DNA from: Flammula alnicola
Lineage: Eukaryota; Basidiomycota; Agaricomycetes; Agaricales; Strophariaceae
Reading direction: 5' to 3'
Assembly: GCA_015499995.1 (NCBI GenBank)
Contig: JADNRV010000038.1
Coordinates: forward strand, 248,001-312,000
DNA: 64,000 bases
Shown here: piece after piece, positions 32,932-45,107 of the stretch
Layout of the letters: the number at the start of each line of letters is the position of its first letter
How positions within the stretch are numbered: position 1 is the first letter of the stretch
Made by a program: the position numbers and the translations under genes
Notes under the pieces: model-generated
What the model saw: only the letters and a program-made list of their open reading frames with translations
What the model was told of the DNA's origin: nothing
The model's database searches: none

Positions 32932-34654
32932 CGAGGTCGTCGGGGAAAGAGTTGAAGGTATTACACAACATGGTCCTCATTATTTCTGAGAATGGGAGTA
33001 GATAACAGAGAAGACCACAGGGTATCGGAAGCGAGAGCTCTATCCAAGTCATAAAGGTGATAGAAATAATGACAAGGATCTTCGACAAAATTTGGGGGAC
33101 GGGCCATATGACGGGAAAAGCTGTGCGAAGGACTGCGACTCAGAGGCCACTGATAAAGGCTGCGGTTTCGCTGCGCCGCAACCAGTTCCCCCTTCGAAAC
33201 AACAAAAGGCATCACATGTCAGACGAAGCCCGAGGGAGGGCAGGGAGACAGACAGACTCGAGACGCTCATTGAGTCGTTCAACCCAAGATGCATGAGTGG
33301 CGTTCGGGTTTGTCGGCATTTCCGCATTGTACGGGTTGCCGAAGAATGCTGGCGACATCATGAAAATGGTTGTCCTCTTCGGCGATTTCTACTGTTTATG
33401 GGTCTCCTTTGCAGACCAGATAGAACACGATAATATTTGTATGCATTCCAAAGTTTGGTCAGCAGCGCCAAATGCAACCGCCAGATGCTTTGCTGTCGAT
33501 CTCAAATCGATATTGCGTCCTTGGCGGGACTTCTGATTTTTGACGGCGTGCCATTCATTCTCCTCATAATTCCGGCCATTTGCCAATAGAATCATGAAAC
33601 GAAAGATAAAGCTGGCCAAGACAAGAGTGCCGTTCAAGAAACCAAGAAATGCCGGAGAGACCAGCAGTCAACTGGAAAGATTCGCAGAAACAGACATTAT
33701 AGTCAGCAGCAGTCGGGCAAGACTTGCGCCTATTCCGCATGACGCCATTCCAGTGCTTTCCACCCGAATTTGTGAGGTACGAAAACAGCGGCATTGCTAT
33801 GCCTTTTCCAGTTGCTGACGATGAAGAAGAGCCATTGAGAGACCTGCCCCATTCCCTTTGTACTGCTGCACTGTATTATATGACCATCTAAACCCTTGGG
33901 CATAGATTAGAATGGACATGGACAGGGTAGGTTGTTTCATACAAAAGTTGGGCGGTCCGACTTGGACTGTCCATGTCCGCACGTTCGTTGGGCTCCTTGG
34001 AAGAGATAGAAAGTCCGAGTCGAACAAGTTCAAGTCACGAACGAGTCGGAAATTCGAATGAGTGGGCCCACGGCGTTTGCCGACACATCACGGACCCACG
34101 GTATTTGCGCGCCGTTGACTGCGGCCTCAACGTGTCTTTCATTTATGTTTCTTCGAAGTCTTTCGAAGTCGTCGCCTTGATCATTCAAGCTCGAAGCCAG
34201 TGCTGGCACCCGATTAAAGGATCTTCGTGGTTCTAGTGCCCTTGCTATTCTTTACTTACTAGGTCTTCGCCATACAGTCTCGCCTTGTCCTGCCTCCTGG
34301 ATCGCGGGGAATGTTGGTCAGCGCGGCCGTCACTGTCCGTTCAGCAATTAATAACTGCACTGTATGCACAGCCGTGTCGGATCATCTGCAGTCTATAAAT
34401 GGATTCGGAACTAGAAGGTATGCTGATGTCATTGCCCCCACCCTTTTCAGTAGCCTGACGATGCCAGACGATCCCGGATGATTGGACATCCTATAACGAT
34501 TTGACTGGCAACTTCTCTCTATTCTTATCCTCGGAGCATTCGATGGGCCAAGAACCTCTCTAGGCTCATTCTGGTTCCAGCTTTAGGTTAGTATAAAGTC
34601 TGCCAAGCAATGCTGCACTGCTGCCAAAACACATCCTCAACCTCATACTTTATT
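32932..34654. other. intergenic with a 12-bp inverted repeat
   Basis: No gene is supported. At 33914-33925 (GGACATGGACAG) and 33967-33978 lie perfect 12-bp inverted arms around a 41-base spacer. A TATAAA box at 34592-34597 precedes the NIS1-like gene. Confidence 0.5.
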
Positions 34655-35198
34655 ATGAAACTCGCCCTCTCGACGCTCGTTTCTGCTTTCTTCGTGGGCT
34701 CAGCGCTCGCTCAGCGTATTGCAATCGGGTACCCCTCTGACGGAACCTCTGTCGCCGCAGGATCAAATGTCACGGTGGAGATTGACCGACCGGTATGCTC
34801 AACTATCCCTCTCGGACCTTAGATTGTCGTCTTATTCGTCTTCCACAGGATACCTTGTCAGGCTCGACTGAAGTCGCCGTTGTAATTGCTGTAAATTCTT
34901 GCCATAATACAACTTGTATCCCACCGGACGATATTCTCGGCTCGATCCTGTATAACGGACCTTACAATCCACAATTTCAACCGAGCGCTCCTGCCTCCAA
35001 ACCTCCACACCAGAACTTCACAGTCACCATACCACCTGCAATTGCGAAAGGCCGTGCTCAGCTCGCTGTTTTCCATGTCTCGTTAATTGGGGTAAGTCAT
35101 TTTGTTTCTTTATCACGGATCAAAGACGAATAACCTTTTCCCAGGCCGGACCTGAGCCATTCACAGAGACAAAAAACATCACATTAAATATTCTTTAA
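34655..35198 (+). CDS. small secreted NIS1-like protein, copy 1
   Basis: Three exons (34655-34792, 34849-35091, 35145-35198) encode 144 residues. A signal peptide (MKLALSTLVSAFFVGSALAQ) is followed by IGYPSDGTSVAAGSNVTVEI, a Cys pair (SCHNTTC), the block LYNGPYNPQF, QNFTVTIP, and a C-terminal GAGPEPFTETKNITL. This order resembles the NIS1 family of secreted effectors described in plant-associated fungi, whose members interfere with host immune kinases. The family call rests on pattern memory alone. A TATAAA box lies about 60 bases upstream. A tandem copy with identical intron positions follows at 35791. Confidence 0.75.
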
Positions 35199-35790
35199 TC
35201 GTACTTCGTAGTTTCTATACGCCCATTTGGACGTTGTCTCCAGACTTTGAATGGACAGCCTATATCGGATATTTTACCTCGTATACTGTGTTAATATTAC
35301 AGTGATGGCTTTAGTTGTGTATTAGATAGTAGACTTGCCTTTATGCTCATTCTAATATGCCTAACATATAGCTTTGATAACCATCACCGATGTAGGCCGA
35401 ATTACTCGCACCAGCAGCATTACGACGTTCACTTCGGGCAATGTTTGCCGTGTTGATGGAGCACTTGACCACCTCGACCCTACTTTTGAGCCTGATAGCT
35501 TCATCCTCGAGCAGTAAGTATGAACGTCAGAAGCATGTGTTCTACCTTTAAACGTTGGTCATGAGGCCTAGGCCAGCACGTTTATTCAGTAATGGAATCA
35601 TAGGTATGTACATACATAAAGCCTCGATGGCATATCCAGATCGCTAACAAATGTGACAGGCGTACTAGCACGAGCAAGAATCTAGGTACCGACCTTTCGA
35701 TTGCGAGTACATAAAAGCGGACGCAGCCAACTTGAAAACCGCAGCAACGTCAACCTAAACCTCTACTAACGCGGACTGCTTTGATTCCTC
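35199..35790. other. spacer between the tandem secreted-protein genes
   Basis: Contains the 3' region of copy 1 and the promoter of copy 2 (cataaaa about 80 bases before the start). No further gene is supported. Confidence 0.45.
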
Positions 35791-36329
35791 ATGAAACTTT
35801 CAACTCTATTCGTCGCATCAATGTGCGCTTTGGGGGTTATCGCCCAGGGAAGCTTTCTTAGACTTCCTACCGAGGGGACCAATGTAACCCCAGGAGGGAA
35901 ACTGAAGGTCCAACTCGTCCGCCCTGTACGTATACTAGATTGCTCGAGAGGATGATCACAAACCCTCCATTTTCTTGTAGAATGAAATGGAAGGTTCTAT
36001 AGAGGTCGGAATGGTGATTGGATTCGTCCCGTGCACCACAGCTACCACATGCCCACCGCCTGATGGGCAGATCGGCTCTGTCTTGTTCAACGGCCATTTT
36101 AATCCCCAGTTACATGAAATTCCCGCAGAGCCGTATCAGAACTTCACGGTCACGATTCCCGCTTTCACACTAGTTGGTCCAGCACAAGTGCTCACTGCTC
36201 GTTTCCATTTAATCGGGGTACGTTTATATTTAGTTTAGAGGTCGAAGAGTAAGCTCACGTATGGGACTATTACAGGCTGGGCCAGCTCCCATTCTCGAGT
36301 TCAATAACGTGACAGTGAACGTAGTATAA
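35791..36329 (+). CDS. small secreted NIS1-like protein, copy 2
   Basis: Three exons (35791-35925, 35981-36217, 36276-36329) encode 141 residues. The signal peptide is MKLSTLFVASMCALGVIAQ. The mature part follows copy 1: LPTEGTNVTPGGKLKVQLV, a Cys pair (CTTATTC), LFNGHFNPQ, QNFTVTIP, then GAGPAPILEFNNVTVNV. The last coding exon is 54 bases in both copies and the introns fall at the same places, so the pair arose by tandem duplication. Divergence is high, which suggests an old duplication or fast evolution. Secreted; function inferred only from the NIS1 resemblance. Confidence 0.75.
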
Positions 36330-36841
36330 GCGCGCGCTTACGGCACTGCCAGGGACATTCTGCCGACTCGTTTTATTTCTGGACAATTTCTTTACTCTTG
36401 ATTATTCTTGTGGACTTCATGAATTCTTTGTGCTTCTGCAAGAAAATGTATCATCATTACACACTAGTATCATTCGCAGTAGCTCTGTTACTAGCCTGCC
36501 TTTTGCCAATGTCACCTATGGCTCTTTTATTACTACAAGTCTACATTTGGGTTTTATGAAAGCCACAATCGAGACCGTAAGTCTCAAAGGCGTGCAAGTA
36601 AATACGTTCATTTTTTTTCTCCAAATATTAAAAAGAAAAATGTGCGCGACAGTGCGTTTGTCCACAGGACGGCGGATACTACCGACCAAGCGGCCCGGCG
36701 ATGTCAGCGAGGTCATCCGAGTTGTTCAAGTCAGTCACCTTGATTCTGTTGTTCCATCTATCTTCACGATTCCCTAGATCCCTCTTCCTCTTTTTCTGAA
36801 GTAAAGCATCCCCGCCACGTTCGTAAACATCTCTCGTAGTT
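36330..36841. other. intergenic before esterase copy 2
   Basis: Nothing recognised; short frames only. Presumed promoter of the esterase gene. Confidence 0.45.
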
Positions 36842-38027
36842 ATGGACAGCAACCAGGCCACAACATATTGTTACAAAAGGCTGCCCGGGAACCGTCCAGT
36901 ATGCCTTGATATCTATCTACCGCGCCCAACACCGCCAAACGATGGAACGCCGTCCGGGCTGCGTTTTCCCGTCGTGATTTATTTCCATGGTGGTGGGCTG
37001 ACGGTGGGAAATAGGAAAAGCTGGTTCCCTTCATGGTTGTACAGTCAGTTACTCCATACTTCAATCTGATTATCGACACGTTTCTAAATGTGATAAAGAT
37101 CGCGTTCTCTCACTCGGATACGTGTTTATATCTGCAGACTACCAACTTATCCCGCCTGCCTCGGGGCACGATATTGTCACAGACATCCAGGATCTTTTCT
37201 CCTTCATAACCGACACCGAATTCAAAGTCACCGATCATACCTTCAAAGTACATAGAGATAAGATAGCAGTTGCGGGGTCTAGCTCCGGAGGCCTTTGTGC
37301 ATATCTAGCAGCCATGCATTGCTCCCCGCAGCCCGCAGCTGTTCTCAGCATGTATGGCATGGGTGGAAACTTTTTGGTACGCCCAACAGCTTTTTGCAAT
37401 TGGGCATTCTATTAAAAGCGCGTGCAGAGTCCTCACTACCTCAGCCCGAAGGATAAGGTCTTCTTTCGTGGTCGGGAGCTTCTCGACCCGTCCGAATTCT
37501 TAGAGTACCTGTACCCATTCAAGGAGAAAGACACACTCCCTATCTCTGACTCCCCGCTTGATTATTATCCGCAAACGTATCGCATTCCCGGTTATCCAGC
37601 CAATCCACGCATGCTGCTCGCCCGTCTTTATCTCCAACTCGGTGTATTCCTCGATTACTACACGGGAATGCACGATCCCGGTCTCAGCGAAACTCTACGT
37701 GCCATCATCAATAAGAAGGGCTACAGCTCAAAGGACTTGGAAGAAGCGATACCTGAACGGCACAGGTATCTATTTCCTCAATTTAAAGTCGATTCCAGGT
37801 GGCCTCCCTCAATGCTGTTACATGGCACTGCCGACTCCGCTGTCCCGGTGGACGAGTCACGGCTATTGCAGGATTTATTGGAAAAGGCAGGTGTTTCCGC
37901 TGAACTCGTTGAATTTCAAGACAAGGAACATTCCTTTGATTATGAACCGGATGCAGAAGATACCTGGGGGGAGAAATTTAATATCGTGAAAGACTTTTTA
38001 TTTAAACAACTCGGTAGTGCAACTTGA
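36842..38027 (+). CDS. alpha/beta-hydrolase esterase (HSL-like), copy 2
   Basis: Three exons (36842-37043, 37099-37376, 37428-38027) encode 359 residues. The oxyanion-hole motif is the canonical YFHGGGLTVG, the nucleophile elbow VAGSSSGGL, the acid region LLHGTADSAVPVD and the His region EHSFDY. Intron positions and the 278-base middle exon equal those of copy 1 at 31721-32931, so the two are paralogues in divergent orientation. There is no signal peptide, so it is expected to be intracellular. Substrate is unknown; members of this group include steryl, aryl and carbamate-type esterases. Confidence 0.88.
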
Positions 38028-38127
38028 TGTCTGGCTTTCTTAGCCTCACATTCTCATGTTAGAGTTTGATTTGACTGGTGCAAGAAGGGCTTATCATTAT
38101 AAAACAGGTTCTATAATAGCAGTAGTC

Positions 38128-40425
38128 TTAATCAGTCACCATCTTCGAATTCTCCAGTGCCGCCCTTTGGTCCGTCAACTGCTGCAAGCGATTATTACCC
38201 GCAGGCGTGTGGTATCGACGAACGGCACTCTGTTGAACACAATCTCTGAGCATCTGGGAGAACGTCTCCTTCGTGAATGCAAGACCCTTCGCGAACTGCA
38301 CGCGCTGGAAAAACTTGGGCCACGCATCCACCTTGTAGATCTCCTTGATTTCGCTCACCATCCGCTCGGGCAGCTCGTTGTCCGGAAAACCATAGTTATC
38401 GTCCAGGCGCGAGATATTCGATGAATACGTGCGGATGAATAGATCCAAAAAAGTGATCTGGAACATCATCAAACGCAGACTGGTCTTGGAACATGCGAAC
38501 GTCTTGTTCAGCCGATAGTCGCTTGGACCTTTTTCCAAGACCTCGAGGTGCGGGACATCCTTTAATACCCAGCGAACATTACGCGTGATGACCTCTTCCA
38601 GATACTTTCCGCAGAGGAGCTCCCATGTCATAGGTGGCTTGTCGTCGATGGGAGGAAGGATGAGGACCAGCATCACAATTACGATCAGCTCTCCCATGTC
38701 CGGTGTATGCGACTTGAGCCTCGCCTCGGGACGCATAACGAACGTCCTCAGCTTCCAGGTGGCGTCATGTAAGATCGCAGGCGTCGTTGCGCAGAGACGG
38801 ATGAGGAGGTGGAAGAGGTGGCAGTAAGACACAACGGCTTTCTCGGAAGCACGGAGTAGAGTCGGTGTTTCATGGTACCGATTGGTCGTTTGCATACTAT
38901 CATCGCACGACTTCATCAGCGAGACGACGATGTTATTCATCATCCGATAAAGAACGTCGACCGTGTGATGGGGTTTCAACGGAGGGTCGAGGCGTCTGTT
39001 AGAGGGATGGCCAGATTTCTTGCTGATGTTCGCCTCCGCTGTACGAAGGGCGGTCTCAATGACAGCAAGGCGTTTCCAGACTTCGCGTTCAGACTTCCTA
39101 AAGTGCGGGCGGTTGAAAGCTATAGGAAGGAAGAAGTCAAAAGGCCGTTTCTGGATACTTTTCCGAACTTTGAAGACATCGAAAGCCTCCATACTGAGCC
39201 AGTCGAAGTCGGAGGATAGAGTACGAGCTCCAGCATCGAGCGCAACTCCCACTCCAAGTACCGTCTGCCGGAGAGACGAGCGAAGGAAGAAGCACGTCAG
39301 CTCTCGTTGACGAAGAACATGAAGAAATGCGACTATGTCACGGAAGCGTGGGTAGGCGATTGACAGCGTGATAATACTCTCGGAAGGTAGGTGAGACGCC
39401 AATGCTCCCAGAGTGTCGTCGTTGAGTTGTTGTATTTGACAGATGGAAGGCGGTTGCAAAAGAATGGAAGGAACAGCATTAGTAGCGTTTGCTGTAGAAC
39501 CAAGCGTCGTTCGGTCGTGCGGAAGGGCAGGGGATCCGTAAGGGCATATCTTGCATGTCCAGTTAGCAATCATCATGATTGTCGATATCCTTCGAGGATT
39601 AGGCCATTCGAGCCTGTGCAAAAACTGATCTTGCGCCCGCATGTGTTTCTTTTTGTGTCCTGTTCCGGCGGAGTGAGTTTGGACCATGACTTCCTTCGCT
39701 TTGCCACTCTCCCATACTACCGCCAGCGATTTCTGCATACTAAGGTCAGCGCACGGGCATTGGTCCTTGCATTTACAGTCTCCTGGGGGCAAATCTTGTT
39801 CTAAGTCCTGTTCCCACAGGTAGCTGACACAAGTAGCATCTCCGATCTCGATTGAGTCACCGTAATCTTGGTCAACCTGGCAACAATACTGTAAGACATC
39901 TATGCATCTGGAAAGACATTATAACGGACCTTGGTACTAGAAAAGAATGTCAAGAACTGGAGAAAGAGACCTCTAAGAGTCAATGCTGGGGTATAACTAA
40001 TAAATATTGACATTCAGTAATGAGGGTCAGAGAAATATTGGTGGCCAACTTACCCTCCAGTGTATCCTCTTTGAAGATGCTCGAGAGGTTTTAATAGATC
40101 ACAACAGATGTAATTCCCGTACAAGTTGGGGTGCTTAATGCCGTCTACACTAGTCGCCACTTTGGGTGGGACAGTGGGCTGTCGGTGATGAAATTGGCGA
40201 CCCGTTCTTCGACTAGGAAAAAAAACGTACCCAATTATCAGGCAGCTCAACATCGAAATGGAGCGCCAAATCCTTCCACGGTCCACTCGGCGTCAACACA
40301 AGGCAGAGCTTTCTAAGGTTAGCATCGTCAGTGAAGACGGCAACCCCAGGATATGGGTTATCCTGTAATTCTGCAAGATCTTGGTAGAGTCGAGCAAGCA
40401 GTCGACGGTTTGGAGAGATCGCCAT
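38128..40425 (-). CDS. E2-like (UBC) domain fused to F-box-like protein
   Basis: Four exons on the minus strand (40425-40231, 40178-40054, 39996-39930, 39876-38128) give 711 residues. The N-terminal 150 residues look like a ubiquitin-conjugating fold: RLYQDLAELQDNPYPGVAV, PSGPWKDLALHFDVELPDNW, PPKV, then KHPNLYGNYICCDLL, where the cysteine at about residue 90/91 sits at the usual E2 active-site place, and YTPALTLRGLFLQFL. A Cys-rich patch (CKCKDQCPC, about 162-170) and an F-box-like segment (about 275-317, QLNDDTLGALASHLPSESI) follow, then a long helical region. An E2 and an F-box in one chain would join the conjugating and substrate-adaptor roles of ubiquitin ligation; this role is inferred. 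It is divergent from CTK2. A broken copy lies at 45540-46035. Confidence 0.75.
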
Positions 40426-40844
40426 TGCGGATACCAAGGAAGCGATACCAGCAAGCCAAAACTTGTTGGGGTGTTCCTTGAGGGATGTATCTAGCTGTTT
40501 TACTTATATACTGATCGATTGACGTCCGTTATTTGGTCTGTTTTTTGGGGTTGAATAGGAGAGTCGAGGGTTTACGGAACCGAAGTCGTCTTGTTATAGT
40601 CCGTGCGAGTCAGGCTACGTATCCGGATTGGAGGAATGACTCGAATGCGTATGCGGCGAGTGATGGACCTCTTTGAGAGGTCATTGGGAGATAGGTGACT
40701 GCCACAACATAATGAAGGTGGGTGGGTGCTATTTGGGTGCTATAGTCACTAGAAATTTGTTCAACATAAGTCCGGAGGACGATCGGAGTTTTCGCAGTAT
40801 GTCGTTCCACCAGTTCCACAACTATTTTTAGTTTCACACCCGAC
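40426..40844. promoter_or_regulatory. shared divergent promoter region
   Basis: The 419 bases between the starts of the E2/F-box gene (minus) and CTK2 (plus) must hold both promoters. No clear TATA box is seen; the direct repeat gtgggtgctatttgggtgctat lies at about 40722-40743. Confidence 0.5.
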
Positions 40845-42363
40845 ATGCGATCTCCACCAGGGTACATCAAGACGGACCCACAAGAGTCCAACAGAGCTCA
40901 CGCGCCTTCCTCTCAAATGCCAGCATCGTCGTCTCGATACTACCACCCATACTTCACACCTGCTGAGATCGAGTATCTCTCAGAGAAGCAGCGCGGAAAG
41001 CAGTCAGTCACGCAGGAGGAAAAGGTGCGACAGAGCGCTTGCACATTCCTGGAGACGATTGGAGCGCGTGTTGGATTGTGAGTTGATTTTGGGTGGTACC
41101 TCTTGTACGACGCTAAGTGAACCATTTGGTTTTACAGCCCAAGACGAACAATAGCCACAGCCCAAGCGCTATACCACCGCTTTCACCTATTCTTTCCACG
41201 GAAAGATTTCCAGTACCACGTAAGTCCTCACCTATTGTCTCACGTCCATATTATGACGACGCCCGCGCAAAGGATGTCGCCCTCGCAGCCCTCTATGTAT
41301 CGACGAAGGAACATGACACGCTGAAGAAACCTCGCGAGCTGCTCGCCGTGTCCTACTCTGTCCGATTTCCAGAGCTTGCTGCAAAGTCCAAAAACCCAGG
41401 AGGAGAAGTGGACCTTGACACGATGGACCCGGCTGTAAGACTCTGGCTTCTCTTCAACGTTCAATACAGAAGCTAAATTCCGGAATAGTTGGTTGAGAAC
41501 GACCGACAGCGTCTCTTGGCCGTGGAACGACTCATCCTCGAAACAATCTGCTTCAACTTTACAGCTCGGATGCCTTTCCCATATGTCATCAAGCTTGGAA
41601 AAGAGTTCAAAGGTATGCCGAGCACTCTTTACTTGCATTATCGAATGTCATCCTCAACCGCGTCACATATAGCATCCAAGAAACTCATCAAACTCGCATG
41701 GCGGATAGCCATTGACAGGTACCTACTTGAGACTTGGGCTGCCCATTACCCTCCGTACTCATCGTGCTTTGCAGCTATCGGACCCTCCTTCCATTGATTT
41801 ATCCTCCACACACAATGGCACTGGGAGTATATTTGTGGCAGCTTTGCTTTTATCATTCGAACAACCCCCATCTCCAAAACGCGGTGGAGAAATATCAAGT
41901 CCCGAACTCGCCAAAACGCTGAACACGCACACAGGCCGAGGATGGGAAGGTCGGTACCATACCAGACCTGAGGATCTCGAAGGTGCATCTCTAGGAGTCA
42001 CCACTATGTTATTCCGTCTGAACCACTTGCGCAGATTTCGCACATACTATCCTCGACCTGCTCATCCAATACAGTCAAAATCCCTCTGCCAACACCTCAC
42101 CTAGTACGCCTTCCTCTCCGTCCCCAAATCTACCCACACGGGATCGACATTATGCAGCCCAGCAGCTCCAGTACCCTTACAAAGCTGACCAGCTCATCCG
42201 ATTGAAAATCGCCATGCGCGAGACGGAGCACCTGCCCCGCAGGCGGAAGCCCCTTGGCAATGCTGATCCTAGCGCGCTGTACAACAATGACAAGATCGGC
42301 CAAAATGAAGGCACGGTGCGGTTCTTGTTCTTCCCTCCGGGATTCGAGGGCGATGTGGTGTGA
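40845..42363 (+). CDS. CTK2: CTD kinase cyclin subunit CTK2, with a one-base frame break
   Basis: Ctk2 is the cyclin of the CTDK-I complex that phosphorylates the RNA polymerase II C-terminal domain. Seven exons: 40845-41077, 41138-41219, 41273-41434, 41489-41612, 41673-41718, 41775-41982, 42035-42363. Strong cyclin-box matches are KQRGKQSVTQEEKVRQSACT, PRRTIATAQALYHRFHLFF, FPRKDFQYHDVALAALYVS, LKKPRELLAVSY and LETICFNFTARMPFPYVIK. In exon 6 the frame reads SYRTLLPLIYPPHTMALG, then must shift by one base near 41823-41827 to continue SIFVAALLLSFEQP and reach the conserved end RFLFFPPGFEGDVV. Exon lengths sum to 1184, one short of a multiple of three. A one-base deletion or a sequence error is the likely cause. 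If real, the C-terminal third would be lost. Confidence 0.82.
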
Positions 42364-42914
42364 TCGATTTGTTAGTTGGTATGTAAGATTTAAGGTGCTA
42401 CTGTTAACAATATTAATATACATATTCCTCTGATATAACGGTGATTAGTTGCGTTACAATAATTTCCTTGCGAGCGGAACGAGTATTATCCTTGTTGGAC
42501 TCAGAACAGGCGGTATAACCATTCCTCCATCCAGACCTCGACGGTGCAATGCGTTTACTACACAAGATTCGGCATAAGTTGAGAAATTTAAAATGAGAGA
42601 AAATGAGGAGGCTGAAGCCGCTCACTCTTTTACTAGCCTCGCTTGCCAGGCGATCCGCCCATGGGTGTGCCCACGCTGGGGAAAAGCTTGATCAAGGATT
42701 CTAGGAAGTCAAGGAGGAGGAAGTTCTTGATGAAGGAGTGTGGCCTGGAACCTGAACGCAAACCGGCTGAGTCAGCGGCATCGGCGTATCTGCCAAATTG
42801 GGCGCCGATCAAATCGATGGATCAGGCTCTTCTGTCCTTCCCCACTGCAGAAAGTTGGCCAGCGTTTCGCCGGCGCTAATTATTTCAAGCAGATTTGAAG
42901 GAAAGTTGAAAGTG
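42364..42914. other. intergenic, possible minus-strand gene tail
   Basis: On the minus strand, a frame ending at about 42634 reads SLIKLFPSVGTPMGGSPGKRG then stop, which looks like a genuine basic C-terminus. No upstream exons could be joined and no family is assigned. Confidence 0.25.
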
Positions 42915-45107
42915 ATGGGTTTTCCCCGATTGACTCTCTTCGGAAGATCGCTTCTGCTCATAGTTTGCGAGTGAGCGACGGTTATCTTTGGAATTATCTT
43001 TCAATAAAGGTGAAAATAACATCTAGGCTGGCAGCGAATGCGATCTGCTGGATTGTTGCTGGCATCTTATTCGGTAAACATAGCGATACTCGACCCGTGT
43101 TAGGTTTGTCTTTGTTGGCATGGGTATGTCCCTTTTTTGCCGACTCTGTTGCAACACAAGATCACACCTACTTAAAATCAAAACTTTCCTCTTTCTACTA
43201 GACTCTAGGACTTCGACATGGTAGGTCCAGATCAAGCAACCAGTTCAAATTTCCATTTATCAACGTGAAACTTCAAAGCATTGGATGCAGATCATATTAG
43301 GTGATCCTTAGAATAGCTTCGAAAAGGTCCGCATCTTCCGATCGCTTGGAGGTCCACTTCACTGATATGGCGTTTCTCAGTCCCGAGCGTCCACTCTAAC
43401 CATTGGCGTCAAAGTGCAATCGATAACGCCACCAGAGGATTGATTAACTTCGGACAACTTCCGGTCACTTGTGGTTTGTTTTTCTCGCTCGGTCATAGTT
43501 CTATCGTCGTGATAGTGGTAAGTTGACAATACTCAGTAATCGCAACACTTCTCATCGGATGCTCTACCTTCTTGTTTTTCAAGACAGTAGCCATCGCCAT
43601 CTCTTCAAGTATCTACGAAAAAATAAATGGCGTTGGAGAGGTGGGAGGGATCGTCGGTGAGATCAATTTATTACATCTCCTTATCTCCTTATCTCCTTAC
43701 TCTATTTTACCCCCGATATTTGTTTCATAGGCGCTGCTGTTTCCGGGTCCTTCCTATTTATTATTGGGCTTGCAAACACCATCATTCTCTGGAAGATCGT
43801 AAGGCGTCGTCGTGAGGTATTTTTTAACTCTATAATCCATCTTACGATGTTAGTTGACTATCAGATTATCTGGCCAGAATAAAATTCGTGCACGGCGTCG
43901 GGCTAATGGTGAAGCAGGCGCAGAGGACGTCGAACATCGTCCCGAGGAAAACCACATGATTATGATGCGAATCTTGGGACCCATCATCACCTTCGTAAAC
44001 CGACCTTGGAAGGTCGATATGAACCCATCCTTTAAGTCGCCTCTGTGTCCTGATATAATATTTTTAGATGTATCCCGTAGGCGTCCTTTTCGGATTCGGT
44101 GAGTCGAAATCATGAATATAAAGTATCCTCTTTGTGATTATCGTCGTAGGATTTGACACTGCATCTTCCATTGCACTCCTGGCTGTCTCTGCCCTTGCAA
44201 AGAAAGGATCAGATGGATCTTCCATTCCTAGCTCGCACATCGTCATCCTTCCTGTGCGTTGGGACCCCTTCAACTCACAACAATAAGCTTTACTTACACA
44301 TCCAATTAAAGCTTCTTTTTACAGCCGGCATGACCCTCATCGACTCTGCCGACTCTATTATGATGCTCTACTCCTACACTGGATTTTCTGAAAGCTCGTT
44401 CGCCATCTTCACCCGAAAATGGCGACCCAAACGGAAGGACAAAGAGGGTATCGCTTCGCCTCCAAATATTCCTGACATAGATGGGAAATTTAACTCTGAG
44501 GGCGAACCTGTCGCGAAGAATAATATCCAGGACCCGGAGAAATTACAGGCCCAAGATGTCGTAGAGGCGGTTGCCGACACGACACCAGTGCCCCATCCAG
44601 GACCTGGCAGTGACCTCATGAATACAGCAATGCAAGACACACACGCGAAGATGAATGTCATGTCCGGATTAAGCATCATCCTGACACTTATGAGCATTTT
44701 GGTCGCGTTCAGGTTCGTATTCCCAGTTTCGGTCAGATTTAGCTCGTCCTTGGGAGGAATACTTATCTAAAAATCTAAAATATGCGCGGTGTGCAGTATC
44801 TCCTTGATCACGATTATGGGCCTCATAGGAGAGCAGTGCGCTTCCTGCCACGCCGCAGCCGTGGCCGACGATGGACACGGAGGAGGGCTCGCTGGTCGTT
44901 GGTGGAGGGCATGGGCGAAGGTAAAGATCTGAATTCTAGACGTTAAATATCCTGGTTGACTCGTCTCTCTAATTTTCGAAGGCCGGAGACCAATCTGGGT
45001 ACATAGGAATTGCAATCGTTGGTGCCTTTTTGATAATTGTGCTAACGTGGTATGGTGGTCACTGGGTAGCACGGAGGTTTGGCAGGAAGGGGAATATTAA
45101 GGGATAG
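42915..45107 (+). CDS. nickel/cobalt transporter, NiCoT family
   Basis: NiCoT permeases take up Ni2+ or Co2+ across the plasma membrane, for example for urease; S. pombe Nic1 is a known fungal member. Thirteen exons: 42915-42970, 43027-43123, 43202-43220, 43279-43300, 43415-43517, 43584-43656, 43731-43816, 43878-44012, 44068-44098, 44150-44253, 44312-44712, 44797-44920, 44982-45107, giving 458 residues. The signature LGLRHALDADHI is spread over two tiny exons (19 and 22 bases) followed by AIDNATRGLINFGQ. Also visible are FFSLGHSSIVVI, VGVLFGFGFDTASSIALL, LLFTAGMTLIDSADSIMM and a C-terminal GYIGIAIVGAFLIIVL. Hydrophobic segments total about eight. A hydrophilic loop of roughly 90 residues precedes the last three. 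The frame is intact across all junctions. Confidence 0.88.

Noticed and set aside
41775..41982. programmed frameshifting in CTK2
   Set aside because: No slippery heptamer or stimulatory structure is evident at the break, and orthologues are read without frameshifting; an indel is simpler.
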